A stretch of DNA of 64,000 bases from Mallotus nudiflorus. Its lineage: Eukaryota > Streptophyta > Magnoliopsida > Malpighiales > Euphorbiaceae. The stretch spans positions 1,240,001 through 1,304,000 of the forward strand of contig CANTUR010000630.1 in NCBI GenBank assembly GCA_947683625.1, written 5' to 3'. The notes under the pieces were generated by a model, which was not told where the DNA came from, made no database searches, and was given only the letters and a program-made list of their open reading frames with translations. Of this stretch, positions 61,450 through 64,000 are shown in pieces. Within the stretch, counting starts at the first letter, position 1. Each line of letters begins with the position of its first letter. Position numbers and translations under genes: made by a program.

Positions 61450-64000
61450 TGTCACGACCCAAAACAGGGGTCATAACCGACGCTAGGGAACGGGAATTCT
61501 TTCGAATCCGGAACCCGTAATAAGCCTAAAAAAATAAAATAAACATACAATAATAATAATAACAATATTTAATGCAGCGGTATAAAAATCATAAATATCA
61601 TAACAACATATGCACCAACTGGATTTAAATTAAATACTCATCTCATATATATATATAAGCTCTTTTAATACAAATCCAGTTCAAATATAATACAACATCT
61701 CTTTAATAATTTAATGACTACTGCAATGTCTAGATAAAATAAACCCAAGACTCAAAGAAGCAGTTTACACAAAGAAGTTGGGGCGGAAGAAATCTGACAT
61801 ACAGGTCTGCTACTGAGGTCTGAAGATGATGACTCTCCTGAAAAATAGTCAACGGAGGGGAGTCAGACCTCACTGAGTGAATTACTATAATATATATATT
61901 GCATACTAAATGCCAATGCACACAATCAAAGTATATATCTAATATGTATGTATACAAGCAAATACACACAGATGCAGTAAAATCATTTTATATATTTTAC
62001 TAAAAATCATCGTTTATGAAGGACCAAATAGAACCCTATGATATCGAAACCTCAAACAGTGTTAGACAACACTCTAGCCATACAGGCTCACTTATTCCAA
62101 ATATATCCACTTAATCCATTTAGACAGTAGACTGGCCCCGAGACACTAAGTCAACCAAGCTCCAGCAGTCTGACTGTCAATGTGATTGGCCCCGAGACAC
62201 TTGGTCAACCAAGCTCCAGCAATCACACCTCCAACCATATCTCACTCATCAAATAATCATACCCAATCAATATCCACAAATAGTTAGTAATATAGCCTAA
62301 ATGCTATAAGCATACCGATACGTACTCAGTCCTAGTACTGTCCACTAGGTAGCACGTTCTATCGATATCCTTCATTAATAATATAAAACATACATTCATA
62401 AAAATAAATGATGCATGAATTTAAATAAAATTACAATATAAATCATATATATATACTGGAAATATACCAAAAATAAACCAAGTATATTTCGAGTATATAT
62501 ACGTCAAATAAATCCAATCAAATTACAAATTAAGCTAGAAATATATTTAAAAATACTTTAAATATAATTTATTAACAAAACATGCATATAATTTAAAATA
62601 AACCAAAAATAAACTAAGGATATACTTAAATACAAATCACATTATTTATGCATTTTAATCAAAATAAAACATATATTTCTAAAATCATGCATCCTAAATA
62701 TATATATATAAAATAGTAACTCACACTTAGTGCGCTCCTCGAGATGGGTCCGATGGGCCTGGTCCACCAGGCCTCGGTCTCGGCGCAACTAAACAAACAA
62801 TAACGATATAAATCAGAATAAACCTAACAGGAAATCCTAGAAACTCGATTTAGAATATTAAACACAGAATCGAAATTAGGGTTCGACCGGACATCACGTT
62901 TTACGAGAATTCTACCGAAAATTCTGTAAAATCTCCCTTGTAAAACGGACATCTCTCTACTCAAAGAGTAGAGCCGACCCTGCAAAGAAACACACTTCGA
63001 AAAACAGGCTCAACCACTCATCCACAGTCCCTCGGTCGGACTCCAAACTATAAATTGTTCTGTGATTGTGGACCCCGGTCGATAGATTATAGTTTGGAGT
63101 CCGACCGGGGTCCACAATCACAGAACAATTTCAGAAATACCAAAAATACCTTTATAACATAGAAATTCATTTTATAAGTAGAAATTATATAATTAACCTT
63201 TAAACACTGTAAAAATCAATAAAAACTCATTTTATTAGTAAAATCGTATATTATATATATATTTGAAAATAATTTACGAAAAATAGTTTTAATTAATTAA
63301 AAATACTAAATAATTTGTAGAAATCATTTTTATACCTTAAATAACTATTAAAACCAATTAAATTACATTTTTAGCCAATTTTGTGTAAAATTACCAAAAT
63401 GCCCTTATATATATAAATATACTAAAATTCATTCAAAAATTCACCAAAAATAGTATAATTATCCAAAATTAATTTTCTCAACATTTTTATCAATAATATC
63501 AATAATTAAACTCAATTAACCAATTAATTTCAATTTAAAACACAATTAACCCTAATTTTCCAAAATTACATAAACTAATAGAATTCAAAATAAATACATA
63601 GAAATTCATAAAAATTCCAAATAAATTCCTATAATTCATTTAAACACCTATAATTATCATAAAACACAATTTCATAATTTATTTAATTAATTTCCGAAAA
63701 TTAGAAAATAATAATAAAATATTCAAAAATACCCAAAAATCAAAATAATTCCCAAAAATTCCACCAAAATTCACACATGTAGATTAAGCTAAGGGGAACA
63801 ACATTTTTGAAGGAATTTTTCATGAATCAATCAAATTGAAGTTCAAAAAATTCAAGAACCCTAATATGGGCGAAATCGAAAATTCGAAACCTAAGCAAAT
63901 CAAGACCATTTAAGCTCAAACCAAAGCTAAAATCACACTCACCGGAGCTCAAGGAGAAGAAAGAGACTGGCGGTGTCAAAAATGGTGGCTGGAAACGTCG
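61450..64000 (-). mobile_element. Gypsy LTR D (family of B), runs off the window
   Basis: It starts TGTCACGACCCAAAACAGGG (61450), the reverse complement of the end of LTR B, and stays collinear with B's LTR to the window edge. Landmarks in order are the GAATTCTTTCGAATCC word (61494-61509), the TCTGACTCCCCTCC counterpart (about 61857), the direct repeats (62130-62222), CACTAGGTAGCACGTTCT (about 62343), the AT-rich middle and the GC-rich leader-like part at 63930-64000. It could be a solo LTR or one end of a full element; the window does not show which. The 79-codon frame at 61730-61969 lies in the LTR and is not credible. Confidence 0.9.
63033..63129. repeat. Local inverted duplication inside LTR D
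   Basis: 28-bp perfect inverted arms at 63054-63081 and 63102-63129 (outer words ATTGTTCTGTGATTGTGG and CCACAATCACAGAACAAT) enclose a 20-bp loop. A second 20-bp pair overlaps: 63033-63052 with 63089-63108. The same place in LTR B (about 48000-48050) has one copy only, so the segment was copied in inverted orientation in D. Confidence 0.85.

Overview
This window is plant nuclear DNA, almost certainly from a eudicot. It is AT-rich and built nearly entirely of transposable elements. I see no intact host gene, rRNA, tRNA or CRISPR array. The families present are Ty3/gypsy elements with an initiator-Met tRNA primer site and a chromodomain-type C-terminus, plant L1-type LINEs with APE endonuclease, RT and RNase H, BED-finger hAT transposons, and a caulimovirid-like movement-protein relic. 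I cannot name the species from sequence alone. LAYOUT. 1-1798 (minus): decayed caulimovirid-like polyprotein segment. 1800-3040: fragment of a gypsy LTR (F). 3042-7523 (minus): 5' part of an L1-type LINE, split by a 2.0-kb solo LTR (3635-5633, target duplication AGCAC). 7822-30388: an hAT element (hAT1) containing a related hAT (hAT2, 12474-30049, target duplication TATATATG). hAT2 in turn contains a copia-like solo LTR (12812-14350, ACCCT) and a minus-strand gypsy element A (15365-26132). 30397-31300: T-rich then A-rich degenerate inverted repeat. 31440-33000 and 43990-46013: two diverged copies of an unidentified low-copy sequence. Between and inside these copies lie LINE fragments, a full-length LINE (35227-43324, 16-bp target duplication) holding a truncated gypsy LTR (E), and a MULE-like MITE. 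46019-60579: solo LTR C (target duplication ATATA) into which the young gypsy element B (46429-57894, target duplication GAACT) has jumped. 61450-64000: an LTR of B's family in the opposite orientation (D), running off the window. HOW IT FITS TOGETHER. The window is a layered record of insertions. Most boundaries are fixed by target-site duplications, so the relative order can be read: hAT1, then hAT2, then gypsy A; and solo LTR C, then gypsy B. All coding regions carry stops or frameshifts. The least damaged is the polyprotein of B, with four in-frame stops and one frameshift. I did not find a new defence, metabolic or regulatory system. The points most worth checking are the hAT-in-hAT nest, the duplicated block with its internal empty sites, two insertions consisting almost only of poly(A), the conserved tandem-repeat block in the gypsy LTRs, and the stop-codon pattern in B.
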